A stretch of 64,000 nucleotides of DNA from Actinomadura sp. WMMA1423 (GCF_006547145.1 NZ_CP041244.1:3410001-3474000), one strand, 5' to 3'; counted from the first letter of the stretch, positions 22,426 through 31,695 are shown. Program-made: numbers and translations. Notes: generated from the sequence alone by a model not told the origin.

Positions 22426-24489
22426 ATGAGCCGATACCGCTACGGCGCCTACGAGGACGGGCCCGACCCGCTCGCGCCGCCCTACGACGTCCGCGACGCG
22501 CTGGACGCCATGGGCGACGCCGTGCTGGACGGCACCCGCCCCGGCGACGCGCTCCGCGAGCTGCTGCGCCGCGGCCTGCCCGGGGCCCAGGGTCGCCGGG
22601 GGCTCGACGACATGCTCCGCCAGGTCCGGGATCGGCGCCGCGCGCTGCGCGACCGGGGCCGCCTCGACGGGACCCTGGAGCAGGCCCGCGCGCTGCTGGA
22701 CACCGCGATCGGGCAGGAGCGGGCCGAGCTGTTCCCCGACCCGAGCGACGACGCGCGGCTGCGCGAGGCCGAGCTCGACACGCTGCCGTCCGACACCTCG
22801 CAGGCCATCCGGCGGCTGTCGGACTACGACTGGCGCTCCGAGGCCGCCCGCCGCACCTACGAGCAGCTGAAGGACCTGCTGCGCCGCGAGGTCCTCGACG
22901 CGCAGTTCCAGGGCATGAAGCAGGCCCTGGAGAACCAGGACCCCGCCGCCATGCAGCGGGTCAAGGACATGATGGCCGCGCTCAACCAGATGCTGGAGCG
23001 GGACGCGCGCGGCGAGCACACCCAGGAGGACTTCGACCGGTTCATGGGCGAGTACGGGGACATGTTCCCCGACGACCCGCAGAACCTCGAAGAGCTGGTC
23101 GACGCGCTCGCCCGCCGCGCGGCCGCGATGGACCGGCTGCTCGCCTCGCTCAGCCCCGAGCAGCGCGCCGAGCTGGCCGGGCTCATGGAGCAGGCCATGC
23201 AGGACGCGGGCCTCGCCATGGAGATGACGCGGCTCGGCGACGCGCTGCGGGCCCGCCGCCCCGACCTCGGCTGGGGGCAGTCCGAGCAGATGACCGGCGA
23301 CGACCCGCTCGGCATGGGCGACGCCACGACCGCGCTCGCGGAGCTGGCCGACCTCAGCGAGCTGGAGGCCGCGCTCGGGCAGGACTACCCGGGCGCCCGG
23401 CTCGACGACATCGACGAGGAGGCCGTCCGGCGCGCCCTGGGGCGGCAGGCCGTCGACGACCTCGCCGAGCTGCGCCGGATCGAGGCCGAACTGGAGCGGC
23501 AGGGCTACCTGCGGCGCAAGCGCGGGAATCTGGAGCTGACGCCGAAGGCGGTGCGGCGGCTCGGCGAGACCGCGCTGCGCCGGGTGTTCTCCCAGCTGGC
23601 GGCCGGCCGCCAGGGCGACCACGACCAGCGGGACGCGGGCCAGGCGGGCGAGCTGACCGGCTCCAGCCGCGAGTGGCGGTTCGGCGACGAGCAGCCCCTC
23701 GACGTGGTCCGGACGGTGAGCAACGCGATCCGGCGCAGCGCCATGGAACGCGGGAGCACCGAGCATGCGAGCGGGCTCGTCCCCCGGCCCGCCGACGGGA
23801 GCGTCACCGAGCCCGCCCCGACCGCCGACGCCGTCGCGGTCGGCGGGAACGGCCCCCGGCGCCCGGACGGCGTGCGCCTCGGCGTGGACGACTTCGAGGT
23901 GCACGAGACCGAGCGCCGCACCGGCGCCGCCGTCTGCCTGCTGGTCGACCTGTCCTACTCGATGGTGCTGCGCGGGACGTGGGCCGCCGCCAAGCAGACC
24001 ACGCTGGCCCTGCACACCCTCGTGACCAGCAAGTTCCCGCAGGACGCCATCCAGATCATCGGGTTCTCCAACTACGCGCGGGTCCTGCACCCGACCGAGA
24101 TGGCGGGCCTCGACTGGGACATGGTGCAGGGCACCAACCTCCACCACGCCCTGATGATCGCGGGACGGCACCTGGACCGGCACCCCGACTTCGAACCGAT
24201 CGTCCTCGTCGTCACCGACGGCGAGCCGACCGCCCACCTGCGGCCGGACGGCCGCTCGCTGTTCGACTACCCGCCGTCCACCGACACGCTCGTGCTCACC
24301 CTCGCCGAGGTCGACAAGATGACCCGCCGCGGCGCCTGCATGAACTTCTTCATGCTCGCCGAGGACCGGCGGCTCGTGTCGTTCGTGGAGGAGGTCGCAC
24401 GACGCAACGGCGGCCGCGTCTTCGCCCCCGACGCCGACCGCCTAGGCGAATACGTAGTCAGCGACTACCTAAGAGTGAGGCGTGCTTAA
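22426..24489 (+). CDS. VWA-domain partner of the MoxR ATPase
   Basis: 687 residues. The N-terminal two-thirds is a charged, Ala/Leu/Arg-rich helical region with no recognised domain. The C-terminal von Willebrand A domain starts around residue 500; the MIDAS motif reads DLSYSM (DxSxS), followed by TNLHHAL and VTDGEPT for the remaining metal ligands. No signal peptide, so cytoplasmic. AAGGAGAG five bases before the ATG. Domain order and pairing match CoxE/YehP-like partners of MoxR ATPases and magnesium-chelatase subunit D. The 37-base spacing supports one operon. Confidence 0.88.
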   Translation: MSRYRYGAYEDGPDPLAPPYDVRDALDAMGDAVLDGTRPGDALRELLRRGLPGAQGRRGLDDMLRQVRDRRRALRDRGRLDGTLEQARALLDTAIGQERAELFPDPSDDARLREAELDTLPSDTSQAIRRLSDYDWRSEAARRTYEQLKDLLRREVLDAQFQGMKQALENQDPAAMQRVKDMMAALNQMLERDARGEHTQEDFDRFMGEYGDMFPDDPQNLEELVDALARRAAAMDRLLASLSPEQRAELAGLMEQAMQDAGLAMEMTRLGDALRARRPDLGWGQSEQMTGDDPLGMGDATTALAELADLSELEAALGQDYPGARLDDIDEEAVRRALGRQAVDDLAELRRIEAELERQGYLRRKRGNLELTPKAVRRLGETALRRVFSQLAAGRQGDHDQRDAGQAGELTGSSREWRFGDEQPLDVVRTVSNAIRRSAMERGSTEHASGLVPRPADGSVTEPAPTADAVAVGGNGPRRPDGVRLGVDDFEVHETERRTGAAVCLLVDLSYSMVLRGTWAAAKQTTLALHTLVTSKFPQDAIQIIGFSNYARVLHPTEMAGLDWDMVQGTNLHHALMIAGRHLDRHPDFEPIVLVVTDGEPTAHLRPDGRSLFDYPPSTDTLVLTLAEVDKMTRRGACMNFFMLAEDRRLVSFVEEVARRNGGRVFAPDADRLGEYVVSDYLRVRRA

Positions 24490-24503
24490 CGCGTTCGGCC
24501 GAC

Positions 24504-25058
24504 TCAGCCGTTCCAGACCATCAGCACGAGGATCACCAGCCAGATCAGTGCGACGACGCCGGACATGGCGGCCAGCCGCCCCCGCTCCACCTGGGCGATC
24601 TCGCCCGCCGTGACGGGCTCGGCGGTGGCCCCCGTGGCGGCCGGCTCCTCGGCCCCGGCCTTGGCCTCCGCCGCGCCCTCTCCCGCCTTCTCCGCGGTGG
24701 GACGGGCCGGCACCGCCGCGGGCGCCGCCTCGGCCGCCGCGACCTCCAGCAGGTGCGCCGCCTTCCGCTGGTCGCGCTCGATGATCAGCAGCAGCACGAG
24801 CGCGACGACGAACAGCGTCATCGACACCGTCAGCCACACCTCGGCGAGGTCGCCCTTGGCCAGCCCGAGCCCGATCAGGAAGATCCCGAGCGTCCCGAGC
24901 CCGTAGATCTGCGTGGTCCGATGCAGATACCGCACCACGACCACGTTGCGCTTGCGGATGTACCGGGGCGTGGACATCGTGGCGGCGGTCAGCGGCCCCA
25001 GCGTGAAGATCGCGAACCCGATGTGGAGAAGGAGCAGGATGCGGTCCGAAGTCGACAT
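24504..25058 (-). CDS. Integral membrane protein with four helices
   Basis: 184 residues. Three N-terminal transmembrane helices (about 7-26, 50-66, 73-92), a long Ala/Glu-rich cytoplasmic or external loop (about 95-158), and a fourth helix near the C-terminus (VVALIWLVILVLMVW). The LLLLHIGFAIFTLGPLTAA opening resembles DUF2269-type membrane proteins, a weak match. The function is unknown. Its stop codon lies 14 bases from that of the VWA gene, so the two are convergent. Confidence 0.7.
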   Translation of the reverse strand: MSTSDRILLLLHIGFAIFTLGPLTAATMSTPRYIRKRNVVVVRYLHRTTQIYGLGTLGIFLIGLGLAKGDLAEVWLTVSMTLFVVALVLLLIIERDQRKAAHLLEVAAAEAAPAAVPARPTAEKAGEGAAEAKAGAEEPAATGATAEPVTAGEIAQVERGRLAAMSGVVALIWLVILVLMVWNG

Positions 25059-25197
25059 GAGCCGACCTTAGCCCCCGCCGCCCCGACCCTCACCGCAACC
25101 ACGCGACAACCTCAGCCGGCGCCGCCACCACGCGACGACCCCATGGTTGCGATCGCGTCCGAAGGCAGATTCGAGCGAAGCAAGAATCTGATCGCGC

Positions 25198-25216
25198 AGC
25201 GAGCCGCAAGGCGAGC
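25198..25216 (+). repeat. Intergenic repeat, copy 1 (second copy at 39999)
   Basis: AGCGAGCCGCAAGGCGAGC matches the segment at 39999-40017 in 18 of 19 positions; both copies lie in non-coding gaps beside related words (GATCGCGNAGCGA, GAGCGATGCC). Probably members of a dispersed intergenic repeat family. The rest of this 280-base gap has no gene. Confidence 0.5.
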
Positions 25217-25238
25217 CGGAGCGATGCCAGCGATCGCC

Positions 25239-25326
25239 GCAGTGCCCGACGATGGAGGGCCCTCCGGGCCCGAAGGAGGAGGGCACTGCAATGGGCACAG
25301 CAGGGCCGCCAGGCCCGAAGGAGGAG
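25239..25326. repeat. Inverted and direct repeats upstream of nothing coding
   Basis: GCAGTGCCC (25239-25247) pairs with GGGCACTGC (25281-25289). The 15-mer GGCCCGAAGGAGGAG occurs twice, at 25267-25281 and 25312-25326. The block sits just past the stop of the minus-strand esterase gene and could act as its terminator. Confidence 0.45.
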
Positions 25327-25337
25327 AGAAACGCCAA

Positions 25338-26438
25338 CTACGGGTTCAGGCGCTTCTTCAGCCAGGCCAGGATCGTCGGGTAGACGCCCTCGTCGCCCAG
25401 CATGTCCGAGGCGTGCATGTCGCCCTCGACGGTCTTGACGGTCGCCTGGACGCCCGCGCCGCGCAGCGCGCTCGCCAGCCCGGTGCTCTGGGTGACCGGG
25501 ACGAAGTCGCCGGTGGCGTGCATCAGCAGCATCGGGGCGTCGCCCGGGGAGACGTGCGTGACGGTGCTGGCGTCGTCCAGCTTCGTCCAGCAGTCCGGGG
25601 CGGCGGTCGCGCCGGGCACGCAGTGCAGGAGGTCGACGACGGCCCGGCGCAGCTTGCGCTGGGTGAACGGCGCGTCCGGCTTCGCGCCGTCCTGGAAGGC
25701 CAGGTAGGGGTTGTTCGGCGGCGACAGCGCCACCACCCCGCGGACCTGCTGGGTGCCGGTGCCGAGCGTGCCGAGCTGCGTCGCGAGATGCCCGCCGGCG
25801 GACGAGCCCATGACGGCGACGCGGCTCGGGTCGACGTTCCAGACCGGGGCGTGCTTCTTGACGAAGTCGAGGGCCGCCAGGGCGTCGTCGCGCTGCGCGG
25901 GCCACTGGGCCTTGGGCGCGAGGCGGTAGTTCGCCGACAGGACGACGAAGCCCTCGTCGGTCAGCCGGCGCGCGAAGTACTTCCAGCCGCCGCCCTTGTC
26001 GCCCTCCAGCCAGTAGCCGCCGTGCAGGAGCAGCACGGCCGGCCGAGGCGTGGCGCGCGGCCCCGGCTTGCGCCAGTAGGCGTCGATCTTCTGGGCGGGC
26101 GCCTTGCCGTAGGCGTAGGTGCGGAACCGCGGGAGTTCCGGCGTCACCATGACCGCCTGGGCGGTGACGGTGCCGTCCGGCTCCCCGCCCGGGCCCGCCG
26201 GGACGTTCTCCTCCGTCGGCGCCGTGGACGCCGTCGGAGAGCCGGTGCCGCCGGGGGCCCCGGTCTCCGGCACGCCGGACGGGGTCCCCGTCGGCGACTC
26301 GGACGGGGCGGACGCGCTGGGCGTCGGCGCCGGAGTGTTCGCGTGGGCTCCCACGGGAACGGTGACGGCGGAGACACACGTCGCGGCGAACGCCGCCCCA
26401 CACACCAGTACTTTGCGCACCCGCGGCCCTTTCTTCAC
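25338..26438 (-). CDS. Secreted alpha/beta hydrolase (carboxylesterase-like)
   Basis: 366 residues. A signal peptide (VRKVLVCGAAFAATCVSAVTVPVGA, cleavage near residue 33) leads into a Pro/Ser/Thr/Gly-rich linker of about 60 residues. The catalytic domain shows the oxyanion motif HGGYW, the nucleophile elbow GSSAGG (Ser in the centre), and a late Asp/His pair (HATGDFVP, DMHASD). This is the hormone-sensitive-lipase or BD-FAE-like group of esterases; the substrate is not predictable. Start may be the GTG used or another GTG six codons later. It is downstream of cystathionine gamma-synthase on the same strand, with a 62-base gap. Confidence 0.85.
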   Translation of the reverse strand: MKKGPRVRKVLVCGAAFAATCVSAVTVPVGAHANTPAPTPSASAPSESPTGTPSGVPETGAPGGTGSPTASTAPTEENVPAGPGGEPDGTVTAQAVMVTPELPRFRTYAYGKAPAQKIDAYWRKPGPRATPRPAVLLLHGGYWLEGDKGGGWKYFARRLTDEGFVVLSANYRLAPKAQWPAQRDDALAALDFVKKHAPVWNVDPSRVAVMGSSAGGHLATQLGTLGTGTQQVRGVVALSPPNNPYLAFQDGAKPDAPFTQRKLRRAVVDLLHCVPGATAAPDCWTKLDDASTVTHVSPGDAPMLLMHATGDFVPVTQSTGLASALRGAGVQATVKTVEGDMHASDMLGDEGVYPTILAWLKKRLNP

Positions 26439-26500
26439 GAACCTGGCGCGCCGAGTATAGATGTTTTGATCAACTCAGGTGGGGAACGGTCGGCCGATTC

Positions 26501-27649
26501 TCAGGAAAGCGCCCGCTCCAGGTCGCGGAGCAGGTCGGCGACGTCCTCGATCCCGACCGACAGCCGCACCAGGTCGGCCGGCACCTCCAGCGGCGACCCG
26601 GCCGCCGAGGCGTGCGTCATCCGGCCCGGGTGCTCGATCAGCGACTCGACGCCGCCGAGCGACTCGCCGAGCGTGAACAGCTTCGTCCGCTCGCAGACCC
26701 GGACGGCGGCCTCCTCCGACTCCATCCGGAACGAGACCATGCCGCCGAACGCCTTCATCTGCTTGGCGGCGATCTCGTGGCCCGGGTGGTCGGGCAGGCC
26801 CGGGTAGAGGACCTGGCGGACGGCCGGGTGCCGCGTCAGCATCTCCACGATCCGCTCGGCGTTGGCGCAGTGCCGGTCCATCCGGACGCCCAGGGTCTTG
26901 ATCCCCCGCAGGGTGAGCCAGGCGTCGAAGGGGCCCGCGACCGCGCCCATGGCGTTCTGGTGGAACGCCAGCCGCTCCCCGAGGCCGGGGTCCGCGGCGA
27001 TCAGCGCGCCGCCGACCACGTCGGAGTGCCCGCCGATGTACTTGGTGGTCGAGTGGACGACGACGTCCGCTCCGAGGTCCAGCGGCCGCTGGAGGTAGGG
27101 CGAGGCGAAGGTGTTGTCGACGGCCAGCAGCGCCCCCGCGTCCCGCGCGACGGCGGCGAGGGCCGCGATGTCGGCGATGCCGAGCAGCGGGTTGGTCGGC
27201 GTCTCCACCCAGATGATCTTCGTGTCCGGACGCACCGCCGCCCGGACCGCGGCGATGTCGCCGAGCGGCACCGGGTCGAACTCGACGCCCCACGGCTGGG
27301 CGACCTTCGCGAACAGCCGGTAGGTGCCGCCGTAGGCGTCGTTCGGCACGATCACGTGGTCGCCGGGCCGGCAGACGGTGCGCAGCAGCGCGTCCTCGGC
27401 GGCGAGCCCCGAGGCGAACGACAGCCCGCGCGCGCCGCCCTCCGTCTCGGCCAGGCATACCTCCAGCGCCGTACGCGTCGGGTTGGCCGAACGGGAGTAC
27501 TCGTATCCGCCGCGCAGTCCGCCGACGCCGTCCTGCTTGTAGGTGGAGACCTGGTAGATCGGCGGGACGACCGCGCCGGTGGCGGGGTCGGGCTCCTGCC
27601 CGGCGTGGATGGCCAGGGTCTCGAAGCCCTGCTGAACCTCGTTGTCCAT
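26501..27649 (-). CDS. metB: Cystathionine gamma-synthase
   Basis: 382 residues from the ATG. PLP enzyme of the Cys/Met metabolism family that joins an activated homoserine to cysteine, or runs as gamma-lyase in reverse transsulfuration. The PLP lysine lies in HSTTKYIGGHSD; YSRSANPTR and the ETPTNP motif match the family. Start is ambiguous: a GTG six codons upstream has GGAGG eight bases ahead, better than anything in front of the ATG. A 5-6 bp inverted repeat CCTCC-TCGA-GGAGG overlaps that ribosome site and could mask it. M. tuberculosis carries metB close to cbs, as here. Confidence 0.9.
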   Translation of the reverse strand: MDNEVQQGFETLAIHAGQEPDPATGAVVPPIYQVSTYKQDGVGGLRGGYEYSRSANPTRTALEVCLAETEGGARGLSFASGLAAEDALLRTVCRPGDHVIVPNDAYGGTYRLFAKVAQPWGVEFDPVPLGDIAAVRAAVRPDTKIIWVETPTNPLLGIADIAALAAVARDAGALLAVDNTFASPYLQRPLDLGADVVVHSTTKYIGGHSDVVGGALIAADPGLGERLAFHQNAMGAVAGPFDAWLTLRGIKTLGVRMDRHCANAERIVEMLTRHPAVRQVLYPGLPDHPGHEIAAKQMKAFGGMVSFRMESEEAAVRVCERTKLFTLGESLGGVESLIEHPGRMTHASAAGSPLEVPADLVRLSVGIEDVADLLRDLERALS

Positions 27650-27805
27650 GGGTACGAGGCTATCCACTCCCCGACCCTCCTCGAGGAGGAGAGGCTCCCC
27701 CGGAGGTATCACGCGCTAATTCGGCGTCGTGGGTGACTCCCTCGCGGTGTCCGGTCTCTACTGTTTTACAGGTATCCCTACGTCCGTGAATTTAAGGAAG
27801 CCCCC

Positions 27806-29965
27806 ATGTTCGCTCGGCTCGCGCGCTTCGTCGTGAGACACCCGTGGTGGACGATCGTTGCCTGGCTCGTGGCCGCGGTTCTCATCATCGCCTTCTCCCC
27901 CAAGCTCACCACCGAGTCCGACCAGGGCGACTTCCTGCCCTCGAAGTACGAGTCGGTGCAGGCGCTCAAGATCGCCGAAAAGGCCTTCCCGCAGCAGGAG
28001 GACACCTCCTCGCTCATCGTGGTCAAGCGCACCGACGGAAGCCCGCTGACCGCGCAGGACACCGCGAAGGTGAACGAGGCCGCCAAGTCGCTCGAGGCCA
28101 AGAAGCCCGCGACGGTCCTCGGCTTCGCGACCGGGCCGCAGGCAGTGGCTCCCAACAAGGCCGTCCAGGTGGTCATGGTGCCGATGAAGGGCACCTCGAT
28201 GGACGACAACGAGAAGCAGGGCGAGGCGGTCAAGCAGATCCGCAAGGACCTGCCCGTCCTGCTGAAGGGCAGCGGGTTGGAGGCCAAGGTCGGCGGTGAC
28301 GTCGCCGGCTTCGTCGACAACGAGGACTCCTTCAACAAGTCCTTCGAGATCGTCGGCATCGCCACCTTCGTGCTGATCATCGGCCTGATCCTGCTGATCT
28401 TCCGGGCCCCGCTGGCGGCGGTGCTGCCGATCGTCGTCATCAGCGTGACCATGCAGGTCGCGATGGGCCTGATCGGCGTGGCCTCGAAGATCTTCGGGTT
28501 CTCCGGCGACGACAGCCTCAGCACCATCATCCTGATCGTGCTCTTCGGCATCGGCGCCGACTACTACCTGTTCCTGATGTTCCGGTTCCGCGAGCGGCTG
28601 CGGGCAGGCGACGACAAGAAGACCGCGATGATCACCGCGGTGGAGCGGGTCGGCGAGGTCATCTCCTCCGCCGCCGCCGCCATCGCCGTCACGTTCCTGG
28701 TCCTGCTGCTCGCGACGTTCGGCGTCTTCAGCGCCTGGGGCCCGGCCCTCGCCATCGCCGTCGTCGTGATGGGGATCACCTCCCTCACCCTGTTCCCGGC
28801 GCTGGTGTCGCTGCTCGGCACGGCCGTCTTCTGGCCGTCCAAGGCGTGGAAGAAGCAGCCGAAGGGCAGGTTCTCCACGGCCATCGGCCGCGGCGTCGGC
28901 AAGCGCCCCGCGGTCGCCGCGGCGGCGTCCGGGCTCGTCCTGGTCGTGCTCGCGCTCGGCACCCTCGGGTTCAAGGCCGACTACGACTTCGCCGCCGGCT
29001 TCCCGCAGGACACCGAGTCCGCGCAGGCGACCAAGGACATGGAGAAGGGCTTCCCGCCCGGCCTGACCACCCCGGTCCAGGTCTTCCTCAAGAGCCAGAA
29101 CGGGCAGCCGATCAGCCAGCAGCAGCTCCAGTCGTTCAGCCAGGCCGCCGAGAGCGCGCCCGGCGTCGGCAAGGTGCAGGCGCCCGTGCCCGGCCAGGAC
29201 AAGACCGTCGCCCGGGTCGACCTCGTGCTGAAGGTCAACCCGGCGTCCAACAAGGCGATCAGCCTGGTGAAGGACGACCTCGCGCCCGCCGTGCACAAGG
29301 CGGCGCCGGAGGGCACCCGCGCCTACGTCGGCGGCCAGACGGCGATCTTCTCCGACATCAACGCGGTCAACAACCGCGACCTGTCGGTGATCCTGCCGGT
29401 CGCGGCGGTGCTGATCGCGCTGATCCTGGCGCTGCTGCTGAGGTCGGTGGTCGCGCCGATCTACCTGGTCGTGGCCGTGCTGCTCGGCTTCGCGGCGACG
29501 CTCGGCTCCGCGGTCTACGTCTTCCAGGGCGCGATGGGCGAGGCCGGCGTCACCTTCCAGCTGCCGATCGTCCTCTACCTGTTCGTGCTGGCCATCGGGA
29601 CCGACTACAACATCCTGATGACGGCGCGGCTGCGCGAGGAGGCCAAGGAGGGCCACGAGCCGCGGCAGGCGGCGGCCCTGGCCGTCCAGCACGGCGGCCC
29701 GACGGTCGCCGCGGCGGGCCTCATCCTGGCCGGCACCTTCTCGGTGATGATGCTCGCGCCGGTCTCGATGCTCCAGCAGATGGGCTTCTCGGTGGCGATC
29801 GGCATCGCGCTGTCGGCCTTCGTGATGTCGACCTTCCTGGTGCCGGGCCTCACCGCGATGCTGGGCCACAAGGCCTGGTGGCCGGGCCATGGTGACGAGC
29901 CGAAGAAGCAGCTGAAGCCGACCGACACGCGGGAGGACTTCGCCCCGTCCGGGCACCGCGGCTAG
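27806..29965 (+). CDS. MMPL/RND-family transporter
   Basis: 719 residues with two repeats of a transmembrane helix, large extracytoplasmic domain and five-helix bundle, about 12 helices in all, as in MMPL exporters of lipids and other hydrophobic molecules. The N-terminus MFARLARFVVRHPWWTIVAWL is typical of actinobacterial members of the smaller YdfJ-type group. GIGADYYLFLMFRFRE and AIGTDYNILMTARLREE carry the proton-relay Asp-Tyr pairs of the two halves. ATG start with GGAAG about 5 bases upstream. It lies between metB and cbs, in a divergent position to metB, and is followed by two consecutive strong terminators. Confidence 0.92.
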   Translation: MFARLARFVVRHPWWTIVAWLVAAVLIIAFSPKLTTESDQGDFLPSKYESVQALKIAEKAFPQQEDTSSLIVVKRTDGSPLTAQDTAKVNEAAKSLEAKKPATVLGFATGPQAVAPNKAVQVVMVPMKGTSMDDNEKQGEAVKQIRKDLPVLLKGSGLEAKVGGDVAGFVDNEDSFNKSFEIVGIATFVLIIGLILLIFRAPLAAVLPIVVISVTMQVAMGLIGVASKIFGFSGDDSLSTIILIVLFGIGADYYLFLMFRFRERLRAGDDKKTAMITAVERVGEVISSAAAAIAVTFLVLLLATFGVFSAWGPALAIAVVVMGITSLTLFPALVSLLGTAVFWPSKAWKKQPKGRFSTAIGRGVGKRPAVAAAASGLVLVVLALGTLGFKADYDFAAGFPQDTESAQATKDMEKGFPPGLTTPVQVFLKSQNGQPISQQQLQSFSQAAESAPGVGKVQAPVPGQDKTVARVDLVLKVNPASNKAISLVKDDLAPAVHKAAPEGTRAYVGGQTAIFSDINAVNNRDLSVILPVAAVLIALILALLLRSVVAPIYLVVAVLLGFAATLGSAVYVFQGAMGEAGVTFQLPIVLYLFVLAIGTDYNILMTARLREEAKEGHEPRQAAALAVQHGGPTVAAAGLILAGTFSVMMLAPVSMLQQMGFSVAIGIALSAFVMSTFLVPGLTAMLGHKAWWPGHGDEPKKQLKPTDTREDFAPSGHRG

Positions 29966-29984
29966 CCGCGGCGCCCCCCGAGAC

Positions 29985-30042
29985 GTCGGGTTGCGGGGGC
30001 CGGCCCATAACGCCGCCCACCGGCCGGGCCCCGCAACCCGAC
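29985..30042. terminator. Terminator 1 after the MMPL gene
   Basis: GTCGGGTTGCGGGG / CCCCGCAACCCGAC, 14-bp perfect arms with a 30-base loop that can fold further. Starts 19 bases after the MMPL stop. Confidence 0.7.
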
Positions 30043-30050
30043 ACCTGAAC

Positions 30051-30091
30051 GGCCGAGCGCCTGGAGATCGCCGATCTCCAGGCGCTCGGCC
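30051..30091. terminator. Terminator 2, perfect 20-bp inverted repeat between convergent genes
   Basis: GGCCGAGCGCCTGGAGATCG and its exact reverse complement flank a single C, then GTTTCG. It is near-palindromic so it should work for both the MMPL gene and the convergent cbs gene, whose stop lies 27 bases away. Confidence 0.85.
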
Positions 30092-30117
30092 GTTTCGCCG
30101 GACGCTCCCCGCCCCGG

Positions 30118-31509
30118 TCAGCCGGTGGTGGCGTCGGCCAGGAAGGCGAGCAGGTCCTGCCGGGTGATGAGGCCCTTGGGCTTGCCGTCCACGAGGACGA
30201 CGGCGGCGCCGGACTTCTCCAGGACGCCGACCGCCTTGCTGACCGGCTCGCCGGAGCCGAGCGTCGGCAGCGGCGCCGACATGTGCGACTCCACCGGCTC
30301 GGTCATCTTGGCCTGGCCCTTCACCATGATGTCGAGCAGGTCGGTCTCCCCGACCGAGCCGACGACCTCGGCCGCCATGACCGGCGGCTCCTCCTTCATC
30401 ACCGGCAGCTGCGACACCTCGTACTCGCGCATGATGGCGATCGCGGTCTGCACGGTCTCGTGCGGGTGGACGTGCACGAACTCCGGCAGCGTGCCGCCCT
30501 TGCGGGTGAGCACCTCGCCGACCCGCGCCTCCTCGGTGGAGGGGGTGAGGAAGCCGTAGTCCGCCATCCAGCTGTCGTTGAAGATCTTGCCGAGGTAGCC
30601 GCGGCCGCCGTCGGGCAGCAGCACCACGATCACCGCGTCCGGGCCGGCGCGCTCGGCCACGCGCAGCGCGGCGACGACCGCCATCCCGCACGAGCCGCCG
30701 ACGAGCAGCGCCTCCTCGCGGGCGAGGCGGCGGGTCATGGTGAAGGAGTCCTTGTCGGACACCGCGATGACCTCGTCGCAGACGCCGCGGTCGTATGTCT
30801 CGGGCCAGATGTCCTCGCCGACCCCCTCGGTGAGGTAGGGGCGGCCGCTGCCGCCGGAGTAGACCGAGCCCTCCGGGTCGGCGCCCACGATCCGGACCCG
30901 CCCGCCGGAGACCTCCTTGAGGTACCGGCCGACGCCGCTGATCGTGCCGCCCGTGCCGATGCCCGCGACGAAGTGCGTGATGCGGCCCTCGGTCTGCTCC
31001 CACAGCTCCGGCCCGGTCGTCTCGTAGTGCGACCGCGGGTTCTGCGGGTTGGTGTACTGGTTCGGCTTCCACGCGCCGGGGATCTCGGTGACGAGGCGGT
31101 CCGAGACCGAGTAGTAGGAGTCGGGGTGCTCGGGGTTCACCGCCGTCGGGCAGACGACCACCTCGGCGCCGTACGCGCGCAGCACGTCGATCTTGTCCTT
31201 GCCGACCTTGTCGGGGCAGACGAAGACGCAGCGGTAGCCGCGCTCCTGGGCGACGATGGCGAGCCCGACCCCGGTGTTGCCGGAGGTCGGCTCGACGATC
31301 GTCCCGCCGGGCCGCAGCTCGCCGGACTCCTCGGCGGCGTCGATCATGCGGACCGCGATGCGGTCCTTCACCGACCCCCCGGGGTTGAAGTACTCCACCT
31401 TGGCGAGCACCTGCGGACGCAGGCCGCCGCCCACGCCGGCGGTCACCTTGCGCAGTCGAACGAGCGGGGTGTTGCCCATCAGTTCGACGAGCGAGTCGTG
31501 TACGTGCAC
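30118..31509 (-). CDS. cbs: Cystathionine beta-synthase
   Basis: 463 residues. Condenses serine with homocysteine to cystathionine in reverse transsulfuration. PLP lysine in GGSVKDR (about residue 45), TSGNTG substrate loop, GTGGT phosphate loop, and a C-terminal pair of CBS domains (about 335-460) that in related enzymes bind adenosyl ligands. No N-terminal haem domain, as usual in bacteria. GTG start with AAGGA eight bases upstream. With metB close by, the window encodes most of a route between homocysteine and cysteine. M. tuberculosis has the homologous Rv1077 in a similar setting. Confidence 0.93.
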   Translation of the reverse strand: MHVHDSLVELMGNTPLVRLRKVTAGVGGGLRPQVLAKVEYFNPGGSVKDRIAVRMIDAAEESGELRPGGTIVEPTSGNTGVGLAIVAQERGYRCVFVCPDKVGKDKIDVLRAYGAEVVVCPTAVNPEHPDSYYSVSDRLVTEIPGAWKPNQYTNPQNPRSHYETTGPELWEQTEGRITHFVAGIGTGGTISGVGRYLKEVSGGRVRIVGADPEGSVYSGGSGRPYLTEGVGEDIWPETYDRGVCDEVIAVSDKDSFTMTRRLAREEALLVGGSCGMAVVAALRVAERAGPDAVIVVLLPDGGRGYLGKIFNDSWMADYGFLTPSTEEARVGEVLTRKGGTLPEFVHVHPHETVQTAIAIMREYEVSQLPVMKEEPPVMAAEVVGSVGETDLLDIMVKGQAKMTEPVESHMSAPLPTLGSGEPVSKAVGVLEKSGAAVVLVDGKPKGLITRQDLLAFLADATTG

Positions 31510-31695
31510 CGCGACATCCTTGTCGTTCAGTGTGGTGATCTTAAAGTTGCGGCGCTGTTCCGCCGCGGGTCACGCGCGCGAACCGGCGCGGGACCCGGAA
31601 GGTTTCCCGTTCCCGACGGTAGCCGAGATCGGCCACCTCAGGTATCGCGACCCTTTGGCGCGGGTAGGAAGTTATTCACGGAGGGTCAGCGCAGC

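Noticed and set aside
25338..26438. Polyhydroxybutyrate depolymerase or lipase call for the secreted hydrolase
   Set aside because: The HGGYW and GSSAGG motifs fit many esterase groups, so a narrower name is not supported.
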